A DNA stretch of 55,659 bases, taken from contig JAAYDT010000060.1 in the NCBI GenBank assembly GCA_012729145.1, positions 1 through 55,659 of the forward strand, written 5' to 3'. The notes beneath the pieces were generated by a model. The model was not told the origin of the DNA and did not search any database. It was given only the letters and a program-made list of their open reading frames with translations. Each line of letters starts with the position of its first letter. The stretch's first letter is position 1. Origin of the DNA: Synergistaceae bacterium (GTDB taxonomy: Bacteria > Synergistota > Synergistia > Synergistales > Thermovirgaceae). Of this stretch, positions 26,085 through 34,445 are shown piece by piece. Position numbers and translations under genes: made by a program.

Positions 26085-26865
26085 CTTGGATGAACTCCTC
26101 TCCCAGGTAGGCCTCGATGACCCTGGGGTTGGACTGGATCTCCTCGGGCTTGCCCTCGGCTATGGTCACCCCGTAATCGAGGACCCAGATATGCTCACAG
26201 ATGCCCATTACCACCTTCATATCGTGCTCTATAAGCAGCACCGTAAGGTCGAACCGGGACCGGATGTCCTTGACGAAGCCCATCAGCTCCTGGGTCTCGT
26301 TGGGGTTCATCCCGGCAGCGGGCTCGTCGAGAAGCAAGAAGGACGGGTCAGTAGCAAGGGCCCTTGCTATCTCCAGCCTCCGCTGTGCCCCATAGGGCAG
26401 GCCTCCGGACTCTTCGCCGGCGAGCTTCTGGAGTCCCACGGACTCGAGCAGGAACATGGCCTTGTCCCTTACCTCCCTCTCCTCCTTCCAGTAGGATGGA
26501 AGACTTAGAAGGGCGTGCCACCAGGAAGTGCTCTGGCGAACTCTCGCCCCAACCATTACGTTCTCCAGGACGCTGGCAGTGCTGAAGAGCCTTATGTTCT
26601 GGAAGGTCCTTGCTATGCCTGCAGAGCACACCTTGTGAGGAGCCCAGCCCGTTACGTCCTCCCCCCTGAAGAGTATCCTCCCTTCAGTGGGTTTGTAGAA
26701 ACCCGTCACCACGTTGAAACAGGTCGTCTTTCCGGCTCCGTTGGGCCCTATTAACCCGACAATGCTTCCCCTGGGTACACGGACCGAAAAATCCCTGACT
26801 GCGACAAGACCGCCAAAGCGCATCGTGAGCGCCTCTGTCTCTAGAATGAAATCACTGACCGGCAT
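26077..26865 (-). CDS. livG: branched-chain amino acid ABC transporter, ATP-binding protein LivG
   Basis: 262 residues: FGGLVAVRDFSV, Walker A GPNGAGKTTCFNVVTG, ARTFQNIRLF Q-loop typical of LivG, signature LPYGAQRRLEIARAL, Walker B LLLDEPAAGMNP, and H-loop LLIEHDMKVVM. The unusual LPYGAQRR in place of LSGGQ is normal for LivG. It shares one base with the livM stop (TGATG). Confidence 0.93.
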   Translation of the reverse strand: MPVSDFILETEALTMRFGGLVAVRDFSVRVPRGSIVGLIGPNGAGKTTCFNVVTGFYKPTEGRILFRGEDVTGWAPHKVCSAGIARTFQNIRLFSTASVLENVMVGARVRQSTSWWHALLSLPSYWKEEREVRDKAMFLLESVGLQKLAGEESGGLPYGAQRRLEIARALATDPSFLLLDEPAAGMNPNETQELMGFVKDIRSRFDLTVLLIEHDMKVVMGICEHIWVLDYGVTIAEGKPEEIQSNPRVIEAYLGEEFIQDA

Positions 26866-27914
26866 CAGGCTTCACCTCTCTTCCGGAAGAGGCCGAAGAA
26901 CCAGTCCCAGCTGAACTCCCGTCTTCCCATGATACCCTGGTGCCTGAAAAGAATAATGAAGAGAAGGGCCAGGGAGAATACCACCATTCGCATCCCGGGA
27001 ATACCGGGTATGGTCATGTTGCCCAGCGAAATGGGGTTCTCGACGAACCTCAGCCACTCAAGGAGTACCGTGATAACCACCCCCGCGAGGACTGTCCCCG
27101 TTATAGAACCAAGGCCGCCCGCAACAACTATCATGAGAACGTTGAAAGTGAGAATGAAAAGGAACATCTTCGGGTCTATGGTCGTCAGAAGACTGGCCAG
27201 AAGGGCCCCTCCGACCCCGGCGAAGAATGCACCGATGGTAAAGGAGGTCAACCGGTAGCGGAAGGTGTTTATCCCCATGGCCCTGGCAGCAACTTCATCG
27301 TCCCTTATGGCCTTGAGGGTATTCCCGAAGTTGCTCCTTACAAGGCGAATGATCACGAACAGCGTCAGCAGACACCATCCGTAATTCCACCAGAGGTTCG
27401 AGTATGACGGTATTCCCTTCAGCCCGAGCGCACCGTTGGTCACACGGGGCATATTGTTCGCCAGCACTCTTATGATCTCTGCAAAGCCAAGGGTAGCTAT
27501 CCCCAGATAATCCCCACCGAGCCTCAGTACGGGAAGACCTATCAGTATCCCGAAGAAGGCCGCCACCAGCCCGGCGATCACCACAGCCACCAGGAAGGGA
27601 GCATGAATGACCGAGAAGGGCCACATCGGAGCCTGGAGGAGGAACATGGCCTGCTTGTGTGCGGCAGGCAGAATGAGAAGAGAGCAGGTATAGGCCCCGA
27701 TGGCCATGAAACCGGCATGTCCCAGTGAAAATAACCCTGTGAAACCGTAGATGAGGTTAAGGCTGAGTGCAAGAATGATATTGACGGCGATCAGGTTCAT
27801 AATCTGGATCTTGTAGCCGTCAAGGTTGCCGCCGGCCCAGTAGAGGATGCCGGCCAGGAGAAGTACCGCAACGCCGTTAAGCGTGTAATTTCTCTTGAGT
27901 TTAGGGTCGATCAT
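26865..27914 (-). CDS. livM: branched-chain amino acid ABC transporter permease LivM
   Basis: 349-residue inner-membrane permease with about nine hydrophobic segments. LivM marks: LNLIYGFTGLFSLGHAGFMAIGAYT near residue 51 and the cytoplasmic coupling segment SNFGNTLKAIRDDEVAARAMGIN near residue 209. The ATG overlaps livH by 4 bases (ATGA). Confidence 0.92.
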   Translation of the reverse strand: MIDPKLKRNYTLNGVAVLLLAGILYWAGGNLDGYKIQIMNLIAVNIILALSLNLIYGFTGLFSLGHAGFMAIGAYTCSLLILPAAHKQAMFLLQAPMWPFSVIHAPFLVAVVIAGLVAAFFGILIGLPVLRLGGDYLGIATLGFAEIIRVLANNMPRVTNGALGLKGIPSYSNLWWNYGWCLLTLFVIIRLVRSNFGNTLKAIRDDEVAARAMGINTFRYRLTSFTIGAFFAGVGGALLASLLTTIDPKMFLFILTFNVLMIVVAGGLGSITGTVLAGVVITVLLEWLRFVENPISLGNMTIPGIPGMRMVVFSLALLFIILFRHQGIMGRREFSWDWFFGLFRKRGEA

Positions 27915-28804
27915 ACTTTATCCTCCAGCTTCTCACCCATTAATCCGGTAGGCATGATGAGAAGAATGATGATCAGAAGAACGAAGGCGAAAGCATCCCT
28001 GAAACCGGCCAAAGCGGGCATAAAGGCTACGATCATTATCTCCATGAATCCCAGGATCAGGCCTCCTATAACAGCGCCCTGAATTGACCCTATCCCGCCG
28101 AAAACAGCAGCTATAAATGCCTTGAAACCCGGGATAACCCCCATTACAGGCTGTAGCTGGGGGTATCTGAGCGCCCACATTATCCCTGAGGCTGCAGCCA
28201 GCGCAGAACCTATCCCGAAAGTGAGGGCTATGATCCTGTTGACGGAAACACCCATCAGGCGACTTGTCTCGATGTCCTTGGATATGGCCCTCATACCCAG
28301 TCCCGGTTTGGTCTTGTAAACGATGTACAGCAACCCCATCATCAGGACGAAGGAGAGGACAGGGACCACAATGGTCAGCGGAAGGATCCGGACCTTCCCC
28401 ACTACGATCACCTTTACCAGCCAGTCAGGCCTCTGGACCTGGCGGGGGATCGCCGAGAACACTACGATAGCGAAGTTCTGAAGAAAGAACGAAACCCCTA
28501 TCGAACTGATAAGGGCCGATATCCTTGGGGCGTTCCGAAGGGGTTTATAGGCTACACGGTCAACCATAATTCCTGCAAAGGAGGTGACTATGATCGCTCC
28601 GATTACTGCGATGAACCAGGGCAGACGGAACAGCGTTACACCCCAGAATACGAAATAGGCCCCCATCATGAATATCTCACCGTGAGCAAAGTTGATAAGC
28701 CTCAGGATACCGTAGACCATGGTATATCCGATTGCGATGAGGGCATAGAGGCTTCCCAGGGTAAGTCCGTTAAAAAAATGCTGAATGAACATTGCCAAGC
28801 TCAT
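27911..28804 (-). CDS. livH: branched-chain amino acid ABC transporter permease LivH
   Basis: 297-residue permease with about eight membrane segments. N-terminal LTLGSLYALIAIGYTMVYGI-type LivH opening, INFAHGEIFMMGAYF, and the coupling helix KTKPGLGMRAISKDIETSRLMGV near residue 165. It pairs with LivM. It lies 101 bases downstream of the binding-protein gene, beyond a hairpin. Confidence 0.92.
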   Translation of the reverse strand: MSLAMFIQHFFNGLTLGSLYALIAIGYTMVYGILRLINFAHGEIFMMGAYFVFWGVTLFRLPWFIAVIGAIIVTSFAGIMVDRVAYKPLRNAPRISALISSIGVSFFLQNFAIVVFSAIPRQVQRPDWLVKVIVVGKVRILPLTIVVPVLSFVLMMGLLYIVYKTKPGLGMRAISKDIETSRLMGVSVNRIIALTFGIGSALAAASGIMWALRYPQLQPVMGVIPGFKAFIAAVFGGIGSIQGAVIGGLILGFMEIMIVAFMPALAGFRDAFAFVLLIIILLIMPTGLMGEKLEDKV

Positions 28805-28833
28805 ATGAGCTCCCCCTTGTAATCACGTAAAAG

Positions 28834-28862
28834 GCGGGGGAGGAAAAGGTACCCTCCCCCGC
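28834..28862 (-). terminator. hairpin between the binding-protein gene and livH
   Basis: Minus-strand arms 28862-28853 and 28843-28834 pair over 10 bases around a 9-base loop, followed by CTTTTACG. A partial terminator at this position would give more binding protein than membrane components, a common arrangement in ABC operons. Confidence 0.65.
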
Positions 28863-28905
28863 ACAGACTCCGTTGACTCTCCCGTGGAGGGCGGCTCCGA
28901 AAAGC

Positions 28906-30144
28906 CTAGAGTTCAGGAGTGATCGTTGCTATGTACTGTTTCTTGCCATCCTTGATCTGCACGATACCGATGGGTTTCTCGGCGTCATGGGTCTCATTGA
29001 TGGTGGTGAGGCCCGTCACACCCTCGAAGTCCTTGGTAGCTGCCAGAGCAGCGGTGATGGCCTCGGGGTCGGCGCTGCCGGCCCGCTCTATGGCATCGAT
29101 AAGGATCATGTAGGAGTCATAGCCGAGAGCCGCATTGACGTTCGGGTCATCGGAGCGCTTGGCCATCCAGTTGTCGGTGAATTTCCTGGCGACAGGGTTC
29201 ATATCCTCCATCGAAGGATCATAGGGGAATGTGGTGTGTACGAACCCTTCGACTGCATCGCCGCCGATCTCCACTATCTGGGGGTTATCCATGGCGTCGC
29301 CACCCATGATCTGGAACTCGACACCGAGCTCCTGGGCCTGCTTCATGATGATGGCTCCCTCGGCGAAGTAGGCCGGAATGAACAGTATGTCGGGTTCTTT
29401 GCTGATGATCTCGGTAAGCTGGGCAGTGAAGTCCTGGTCACCGGAGTTGTAGTTGAGCTTGGAAACCATTTCGCCGCCCAGTTTCAGGAAGGATCTCTCG
29501 AAGAAGCCTGCAAGACCCACAGCGTAGTCGTTGGCAACGTCGGTCAGCAGGGCAGCCTTCTGCGCCCCTATGACCTTGTTGGCATACGTGGCGGCACCTG
29601 CGCCCTGCAGGGGATCGATGAAGCAGACGCGGAAGATATACTTCTTGCCCTGGGTAACCAGAGGGTTGGTGCAGGATGTCCCGACCATGGGGATCCCGGC
29701 ACTCTCTGCCACCTCACCGCCGGCCATGGCAAGAGAAGATCCGTAGGTGCCGATAACGGCGACGGCTTTCTCTCTTTCGATCAGGCGTTTGACGGCGTTA
29801 GCGGACTCGACCTTGTCGGACTTGTTGTCCACAACGAACAGCTCCACCTTGCGGCCGAGAACTTCGGGCTTCTCTTCGTGGGCCATCCTGACCCCGTCGA
29901 GCTCAAGCTGTCCGCCAAATGCGTTCTGACCCGTCAGCGGGAGGTATACTCCAACATGGATCGGGCCGGCATCCGCAACAGGCTCCTCTGCCGTTTCCTC
30001 CGCCGGTTCCTCGGCGGGCTCGGGAGCCGGAGCTTCGGCAGCTGGTTCCGGGGCCGGTGCCTCGGGGGCCTTCTGCCCCTGCATCATCATGAACCCTATG
30101 ACCGCGATGACCACGATCAAACCTAATAAGAGACCTTTCTTCAC
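28906..30144 (-). CDS. branched-chain amino acid ABC transporter substrate-binding protein, N-terminally anchored
   Basis: A 412-residue LivJ/LivK-type binding protein. The mature domain starts near residue 61 with IHVGVYLPLTGQNAFGGQ and shows the leucine-binding-protein fold motifs (VIGTYGSSLAMA, YNSGDQDFTAQL, GGDAMDNPQ, ALGYDSYMIL). The N-terminus is a hydrophobic segment (about 5-22) with no lipobox cysteine and no clear signal-peptidase I site, followed by a proline/alanine/glutamate-rich linker of about 35 residues. It is probably tethered to the membrane by an uncleaved anchor. GTG start with GGAGGTGA 7 bases upstream. First gene of the operon. Ligand not fixed by sequence. Confidence 0.9.
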   Translation of the reverse strand: MKKGLLLGLIVVIAVIGFMMMQGQKAPEAPAPEPAAEAPAPEPAEEPAEETAEEPVADAGPIHVGVYLPLTGQNAFGGQLELDGVRMAHEEKPEVLGRKVELFVVDNKSDKVESANAVKRLIEREKAVAVIGTYGSSLAMAGGEVAESAGIPMVGTSCTNPLVTQGKKYIFRVCFIDPLQGAGAATYANKVIGAQKAALLTDVANDYAVGLAGFFERSFLKLGGEMVSKLNYNSGDQDFTAQLTEIISKEPDILFIPAYFAEGAIIMKQAQELGVEFQIMGGDAMDNPQIVEIGGDAVEGFVHTTFPYDPSMEDMNPVARKFTDNWMAKRSDDPNVNAALGYDSYMILIDAIERAGSADPEAITAALAATKDFEGVTGLTTINETHDAEKPIGIVQIKDGKKQYIATITPEL

Positions 30145-30193
30145 TTATGCTCACCTCCAGATGATTGTTCACAGCACATCAGATTCTACACGA

Positions 30194-30218
30194 TCCTGCC
30201 TTGTTCAGGACATCAAGG
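30194..30218 (-). ncRNA. possible H-type pseudoknot in the liv operon leader
   Basis: In the leader RNA (minus strand) CCTTG (30218-30214) pairs with CAAGG (30203-30199), and the TCCTG inside that loop (30210-30206) can pair with CAGGA (30198-30194), which directly follows the first stem. Two interlocking 5-bp helices, with a possible extra G-U pair, are the shape of small riboswitch-type pseudoknots. It lies 50 bases before the GTG of the binding-protein gene. No known riboswitch consensus was recognised; chance pairing is possible. Confidence 0.35.
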
Positions 30219-30343
30219 AATACCCGACACCAAAGGGGCTACCACCTCTCTTCCCACAAAAGGCCGCTCCCGGGCGAACAGGCAATGTTCCCCACCGGCA
30301 GCGGGCATGGCCTTGACAATTACCTCTGTACTACACGCGGATA

Positions 30344-30349
30344 ATTATA
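30344..30349 (-). promoter_or_regulatory. -10 element of the liv operon
   Basis: TATAAT on the minus strand just after the nrdG stop, giving a leader of about 195 bases before the binding-protein gene. No strong -35 at standard spacing. The 30145-30354 gap otherwise holds only the leader with the pseudoknot candidate. Confidence 0.45.
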
Positions 30350-30354
30350 CTCTA

Positions 30355-31029
30355 TCAACGGATTATTGCATCCGGAAAGTTGATCTTCAACTTTTCCCTG
30401 TCGGGAGGGGTGCCTTTCTCCAGCGATGGGTCAAGGGTCCTGCCGCCCCGGAAGGGCTGTATTATCCAGGGTGACCCCGGCGGGATCTGGTCTCTCACCA
30501 CTTCGAGGTCCTCCAGACTCATCAGATCGGGGACGAAGGTGGTCCTGGTCTCATGGGGTATCCCCGACAGGGACAGTATCTCCAGGGATTCCCTGACAGG
30601 CCCGCCGCCATGTCCGGTGATCCTGGCGTACATTTTCCACGGGGCCTTCACATCCATGGATATGGAATCTACGAGCCCACCTGCCAGGACGGACCTTAAC
30701 ATCCCGGGCCTGCTCCCGTTCGTATCCAGCTTGATCCTGAGCCCTGTCACGCTTTTGAGTTCCGAGAGGAACTCCGGGAGCGAGTCATGGATAGTTGGTT
30801 CTCCACCGCTGATGACCACTCCGTCGAGAAAACCCGCCCTCTGTCTTATGTCCTCCAGTACTTCAGGGACAGGCAGTCTTCCTCCCGAAGGGGTCACCAG
30901 TTCAGGGTTATGGCAGTAGGGACACCGGAAGTTGCACCCGCAAAGGAAAAGGACCGGCGCCACATGACCGGTCCAGTCAATGAAGGAGATCCTGAGGTAT
31001 CCTCCCAGCGGGACCGGGAAACCTGTCAT
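30355..31029 (-). CDS. nrdG: anaerobic ribonucleotide reductase activating protein
   Basis: Radical-SAM activase that installs the glycyl radical on NrdD; 224 residues. FIDWTGHVAPVLFLCGCNFRCPYCHN carries the CxxxCxxC iron-sulfur motif (C30, C34, C37), followed by GGEPT near residue 75 and the KLDTNGS segment. It overlaps nrdD by 4 bases and ends the operon just before the liv promoter. Confidence 0.92.
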   Translation of the reverse strand: MTGFPVPLGGYLRISFIDWTGHVAPVLFLCGCNFRCPYCHNPELVTPSGGRLPVPEVLEDIRQRAGFLDGVVISGGEPTIHDSLPEFLSELKSVTGLRIKLDTNGSRPGMLRSVLAGGLVDSISMDVKAPWKMYARITGHGGGPVRESLEILSLSGIPHETRTTFVPDLMSLEDLEVVRDQIPPGSPWIIQPFRGGRTLDPSLEKGTPPDREKLKINFPDAIIR

Positions 31030-33173
31030 CCGATGCCAACCCTCTTCCTGTCCCGAAGCTCGCCCCTCTTTCCGGGGTTCCAGGATGATGTCCTGGTGAA
31101 ATACCCGGTAATACGGGTGATCCCGTCCACATCACTACTGCCGCAAACCGGACAGGCATCGAGAAGTCCCCTGTCCACCCGGCTGCAGTCGTTGCATATG
31201 GTGAATTCCGGACTGAAGGCGATCTGGGCATTCTCGGTTCCCTCGAAGACCTTTTTGACGAAAGAGGCAAGCGCCCCGGGATCGGGCCTGCGCTCTCCCA
31301 TCCAGACATGGGTTATGGCCCCGGCGTTTATCATGGGGTGGAAACGCCCCTCCTCGAAGACCCTGGTTGCGGGGTCGAGATCGGCATCATAGGCGAAGTG
31401 GGTGCTGTTGGTATAGTAGACCTCCCCCCGGTCGGGGTCTCCCTTGACGAACATTGGGGCCTGGTCCGGGAAGAACTTGAGGTCCAGCCGGGCAAGCCGG
31501 TATGCAGTACTCTCCGCCGGGGTCTGCTCCAGAACGATCTTGAGGCCCAGTCGTTCCGTCAGCTCCCGGCACTTCAGGTCCATGTACCTGGTCACGGCAA
31601 GTCCGAGATCCATGGCCTCGCGGTCTTCGTGCATTCTCTTCCCTGTAACGCAGTGGACCATCTCTTCCAGCCCGATGAGCCCTATCAGATAGCTGCTCTT
31701 TTTCAGCCTGATATAGGTCTCGCCGTCGTGATCCACACAGAGGACCGCCAGGGGCCCTTTGGAACCCAAGGCAAGCATCTCCGAGAGGAACTCCCTCTTC
31801 CTGACATGGGCAAGGGCGGCGGCCTCCATCATCCTGTCCAGGATCTCGAAGAGGCTATCCCTGTCACCACCGGCCCGATAGGCGATCCTTGGAAGGTTTA
31901 TCGTGACGTTCTGCAGGGCACAGTAACGCATCTTCCAGGGCGTGGCAGCCTCTCTCAGGTCATCCTCGGAGAGTTCGAAGCTGAGCCTGCAGCACTCGCT
32001 CAGCTTTGCCACACCCCCCCGGTCGAAAACGAAATAGGTACTCCCCTTCTCCGATGCTACCAGGCAGGCAAAACGAAGGAATTCTTCCCACCCTGGCTCC
32101 TGGAAGAAGCGGTCAGTTATGTGGAGAAGGGGCTTGGGGAAGAAAAAGGGCTGTCCGCGGCTGTCACCCTCCAGGTAGACCTCGAAAAGGGCTCTCAGGA
32201 AAAGTTTCGATTCCTCGGAGTACTGGCCGTAGGTCCTGCCCGTCGGCAACCCGCCGGGTCCCAGCGCCTGTACTTCCCTGAAATGATCGGGTATCTCGTA
32301 GTAGAGGTTGATATCGGTAAAGGCAACCTGCCCCCCCCTTCCCCCGGCGAGCTGGTTGAACTCGAAGATCAGCATCTGGGCAAGCTGCCTGACCTTTTCG
32401 TAGGGAAGCCCCGTCAGAAAGGGGGCAAAGAATACGTTCACCGCATCCCAGCCGATGGCTCCTGCAAAGTTGTTCTGCAGCACCGATGTCATCTTGAGAA
32501 TATGGGCGAGAAGAACATCGGGGTGCCTTGCAGGGGCAGAGACACTTGTGATGGAGGGCAGGTCAAGTCCGTACCTGATGACGTAGGCCATGCTCTGTCC
32601 TGAACAGTAGGGTCTGTTCACCATCCCGAGATCGTGAAGATGTATATCCCCCGCAAGGTGGGCGCGGGCCACCTCGCCCGGGAAGACCTTCTTGAGGGCG
32701 TACTCCTTGAGGATCATCTCCGCGATGGAGAGGTTGATCGACTCCGGGTTGTGGGATGTGTTGCTGTTCTCCCGGTTAGGGCTCAGCATCATCGATTCCA
32801 GGTCATAGACAGGCAGACCGAGCCGCGAATGGTCCGCGAGTTTAGCATCGAGACCGCGGAAGAAAAGCTTGACGTTGACCAGTTCCCGTATAGTTGAGGT
32901 CGTGACCCTCTCCTTACCGTGCCGGAGGATATCTGCCTCAACCTCAAGTGCGATCTCCTCCGCGGTGGCCGGGTCGACCCCTGCCTCCCTGATCAGGGCA
33001 TCGCGTATGCGGTAAGCGTTCCACGGTGAACGGTCCTCCTGGGCAAGAGCCTCGACCATGAGGGCCAGGTCAGTGGTCTCTCCCCTGCCGGAAAAGATGA
33101 GCATCTGCCTTCCCGCTGACAATTCCCCCTGGCTGTTACCTTCGACATGGGCAACGCTTTCGGGAGTCTTCAC
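31026..33173 (-). CDS. nrdD: anaerobic (class III) ribonucleoside-triphosphate reductase
   Basis: Glycyl-radical enzyme making deoxynucleotides without oxygen; 715 residues. An ATP-cone-like regulatory region lies at about 35-110. The barrel shows DLESMMLSPNRENSNTSHNPE, HLHDLG near 200, SVLQNNFAGAIGWDAVN near 250 and EVYLEGD. A C-terminal zinc site CNDC...CPVC (about 660-677) precedes the glycyl-radical loop RITGYF. GTG start overlapping the nrdR stop. It needs NrdG, encoded immediately downstream. Confidence 0.94.
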   Translation of the reverse strand: MKTPESVAHVEGNSQGELSAGRQMLIFSGRGETTDLALMVEALAQEDRSPWNAYRIRDALIREAGVDPATAEEIALEVEADILRHGKERVTTSTIRELVNVKLFFRGLDAKLADHSRLGLPVYDLESMMLSPNRENSNTSHNPESINLSIAEMILKEYALKKVFPGEVARAHLAGDIHLHDLGMVNRPYCSGQSMAYVIRYGLDLPSITSVSAPARHPDVLLAHILKMTSVLQNNFAGAIGWDAVNVFFAPFLTGLPYEKVRQLAQMLIFEFNQLAGGRGGQVAFTDINLYYEIPDHFREVQALGPGGLPTGRTYGQYSEESKLFLRALFEVYLEGDSRGQPFFFPKPLLHITDRFFQEPGWEEFLRFACLVASEKGSTYFVFDRGGVAKLSECCRLSFELSEDDLREAATPWKMRYCALQNVTINLPRIAYRAGGDRDSLFEILDRMMEAAALAHVRKREFLSEMLALGSKGPLAVLCVDHDGETYIRLKKSSYLIGLIGLEEMVHCVTGKRMHEDREAMDLGLAVTRYMDLKCRELTERLGLKIVLEQTPAESTAYRLARLDLKFFPDQAPMFVKGDPDRGEVYYTNSTHFAYDADLDPATRVFEEGRFHPMINAGAITHVWMGERRPDPGALASFVKKVFEGTENAQIAFSPEFTICNDCSRVDRGLLDACPVCGSSDVDGITRITGYFTRTSSWNPGKRGELRDRKRVGIG

Positions 33174-33640
33174 CTTTGACCATTCCTTTCATCGCGGAGT
33201 CTTGATATCTCCTCTACGAAACTGGATACGTCCGTGAATTCCCTGTAGACCGATGCGAACCTCACGTAGGCGACCTTGTGGATATCCCGAAGTTCCATCA
33301 TGGCAAGGGAACCTACGGTCATGCTCGAGACCTCGCCCTGGCCTGTCTCTCTAAGGGTCTCCTCGATCCGGGATACAGCCTCCTCTATCTGCTCCAGCGG
33401 GACGGGAAGCTTTTCGCAGGCCTTGGCAAAACCCTTGAGAAGCTTCTCCCTGTCAAAAGCCTCTCTCTGTCCGCTTTTCTTGACGATCCACAGCACGGGA
33501 CGATCCTCGAGCCTTTCGTAGGTGGTGAAGCGGTTCATGCATCCTGGGCACTCTCTGCGCCTGCGGATCACCCTTCCCTCGCTGGCGGTCCTTGTCTCGA
33601 GGACCCTGGTCTCCATCAGGCCGCACCTGGGACATCGCAT
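33170..33640 (-). CDS. nrdR: transcriptional repressor NrdR
   Basis: ATP/dATP-sensing repressor of ribonucleotide reductase genes; 156 residues. A zinc ribbon (MRCPRCG at 1-7 and ECPGCMNRFTTYER near 30-43) is followed by an ATP-cone domain (VKKSGQREAFDREKLLKGF). Two NrdR boxes lie over its promoter, so it controls its own operon. The ATG has GGGAG 9 bases upstream. nrdR-nrdD-nrdG overlap by 4 bases at each junction. Confidence 0.97.
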   Translation of the reverse strand: MRCPRCGLMETRVLETRTASEGRVIRRRRECPGCMNRFTTYERLEDRPVLWIVKKSGQREAFDREKLLKGFAKACEKLPVPLEQIEEAVSRIEETLRETGQGEVSSMTVGSLAMMELRDIHKVAYVRFASVYREFTDVSSFVEEISRLRDERNGQR

Positions 33641-33650
33641 GGCATCGGAC

Positions 33651-33697
33651 TCCCTATATCTAGGATGTTTTCAACATTATACCACTATATTTTGAGT
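33651..33697. promoter_or_regulatory. pair of NrdR boxes
   Basis: Two 16-base sites, 33682-33697 and 33651-33666, match the NrdR consensus (acaCwATATaTwGtgt) at 13 and 11 positions. Their start points are exactly 31 bases apart, the spacing reported for cooperative NrdR binding (three helical turns). The first fills the space between -35 and -10; the second covers the region just after the start point. Confidence 0.8.
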
Positions 33698-33702
33698 GTC
33701 AA
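33676..33702 (-). promoter_or_regulatory. promoter of nrdR-nrdD-nrdG
   Basis: Perfect TTGACA (33697-33702) and perfect TATAAT (33676-33681) on the minus strand, with a short 15-base spacer made entirely of an NrdR box. The short spacer may weaken basal activity. Confidence 0.7.
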
Positions 33703-33707
33703 CCCGT

Positions 33708-33739
33708 AAAAAAGGGCCTCGCCTTAGGCGGGGCCCTTT
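33708..33739 (-). terminator. intrinsic terminator after the yqeY-like gene
   Basis: A 10-bp G/C-rich stem (33714-33723 with 33727-33736, one G-U) with a 3-base loop is flanked by A/T pairs and followed on the minus strand by six T's (33713-33708). It ends the hit-rpsU-yqeY unit. Confidence 0.85.
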
Positions 33740-33765
33740 CTATTCTCTAAAAGATATCCATGTGT

Positions 33766-34227
33766 TCAGAGGGTATCCAGGAATCTGGCGGCAATACCGC
33801 GTATCCTTTCACCCTCGGCCTTGCCCTTGAGTTGGGCCATCGTTCTGCCCATGACCCTTCCCAGGTCCGAGGGTCCTTTAGCCCCCGTCTCGGCCGCAAC
33901 GGATCGGACCACGTCGAGGATAGTCCCGTCGTCCATGGAGGGTGGGAGGAAAGAGGAGAGAAGATCCGCCTCCTGCCTCTCTTCTTCTGCACGTCCAAGT
34001 GCCCCGACGGCCGAGAACTGCTCGGCGGCGTCCTTGCGCTGTTTCACGAGTCTCCGGACAACAGACAGGATGTCCTCGTCTGAGAGGGATCCCCCGCTCC
34101 GGCCCTTCTCGACCCTCGTGTTATCCAGGGCCGCCTTGAGCATTCTCAGTGGTACGAGGGAGCTCTGGTCCCTCGCTTTCATGGCCTTCACCATCTCGAG
34201 GTGGATCCTTTCCTCCAGCCCGGTCAT
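33766..34227 (-). CDS. GatB/YqeY domain-containing protein
   Basis: A 153-residue YqeY-family protein, related to the tail domain of the tRNA amidotransferase subunit GatB. Visible: ERIHLEMVKAMKARDQSSLVPLRMLKAAL at the start, LSDEDILSVVRRLVKQRKDAAEQF, and the C-terminal GPSDLGRVMGRTMAQLKGKAEG motif. A tRNA-related role is presumed, not proven. The start is the ATG at 34225-34227; the longer open frame runs through rpsU. It follows rpsU by 7 bases, a conserved pairing in many bacteria. Confidence 0.9.
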   Translation of the reverse strand: MTGLEERIHLEMVKAMKARDQSSLVPLRMLKAALDNTRVEKGRSGGSLSDEDILSVVRRLVKQRKDAAEQFSAVGALGRAEEERQEADLLSSFLPPSMDDGTILDVVRSVAAETGAKGPSDLGRVMGRTMAQLKGKAEGERIRGIAARFLDTL

Positions 34228-34234
34228 ATGCCTG

Positions 34235-34414
34235 CTACTTCCCCCTGCGTTTTCTCGAAGCGTCCTCTCTCTTCCTTTTCTTCGCCTCGCTGGGTTTCTC
34301 GTAATGCTTGCGCCTGCGCGCCTCGCGCAGGATGCCTCCCTTGGATACCTCTCGCTTGAAGCGCTTGAGAGCATCTTCGAGGGATTCGTTATCGCGTCGA
34401 ACGACCTGTGTCAT
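34235..34414 (-). CDS. rpsU: 30S ribosomal protein S21
   Basis: bS21, 59 residues, very basic. It reads [19 protein letters not shown], then [24 protein letters not shown], then a KKRKRED-type tail ending in RRGK. The conserved sequence and position before yqeY settle the call although the gene is short. ATG at 34412-34414 with a GGGGGGA run 6 bases upstream. It lies between the HIT gene and yqeY. Confidence 0.96.
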   Translation of the reverse strand: MTQVVRRDNESLEDALKRFKREVSKGGILREARRRKHYEKPSEAKKRKREDASRKRRGK

Positions 34415-34445
34415 TTGCGTTCCCCCCCTTCTCTCTCACTCAGGG

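Noticed and set aside
28873-30126. A 417-codon open frame on the plus strand opposite the binding-protein gene
   Set aside because: It is a shadow of a GC-rich gene whose codon use leaves few stops on the other strand; it has no ribosome site or recognisable domain, and the minus-strand protein is clear.
30145-30340. T-box leader upstream of the liv operon
   Set aside because: A GGTGGTAG stretch resembles part of a T-box, but the conserved antiterminator sequence, specifier stem and terminator are absent.
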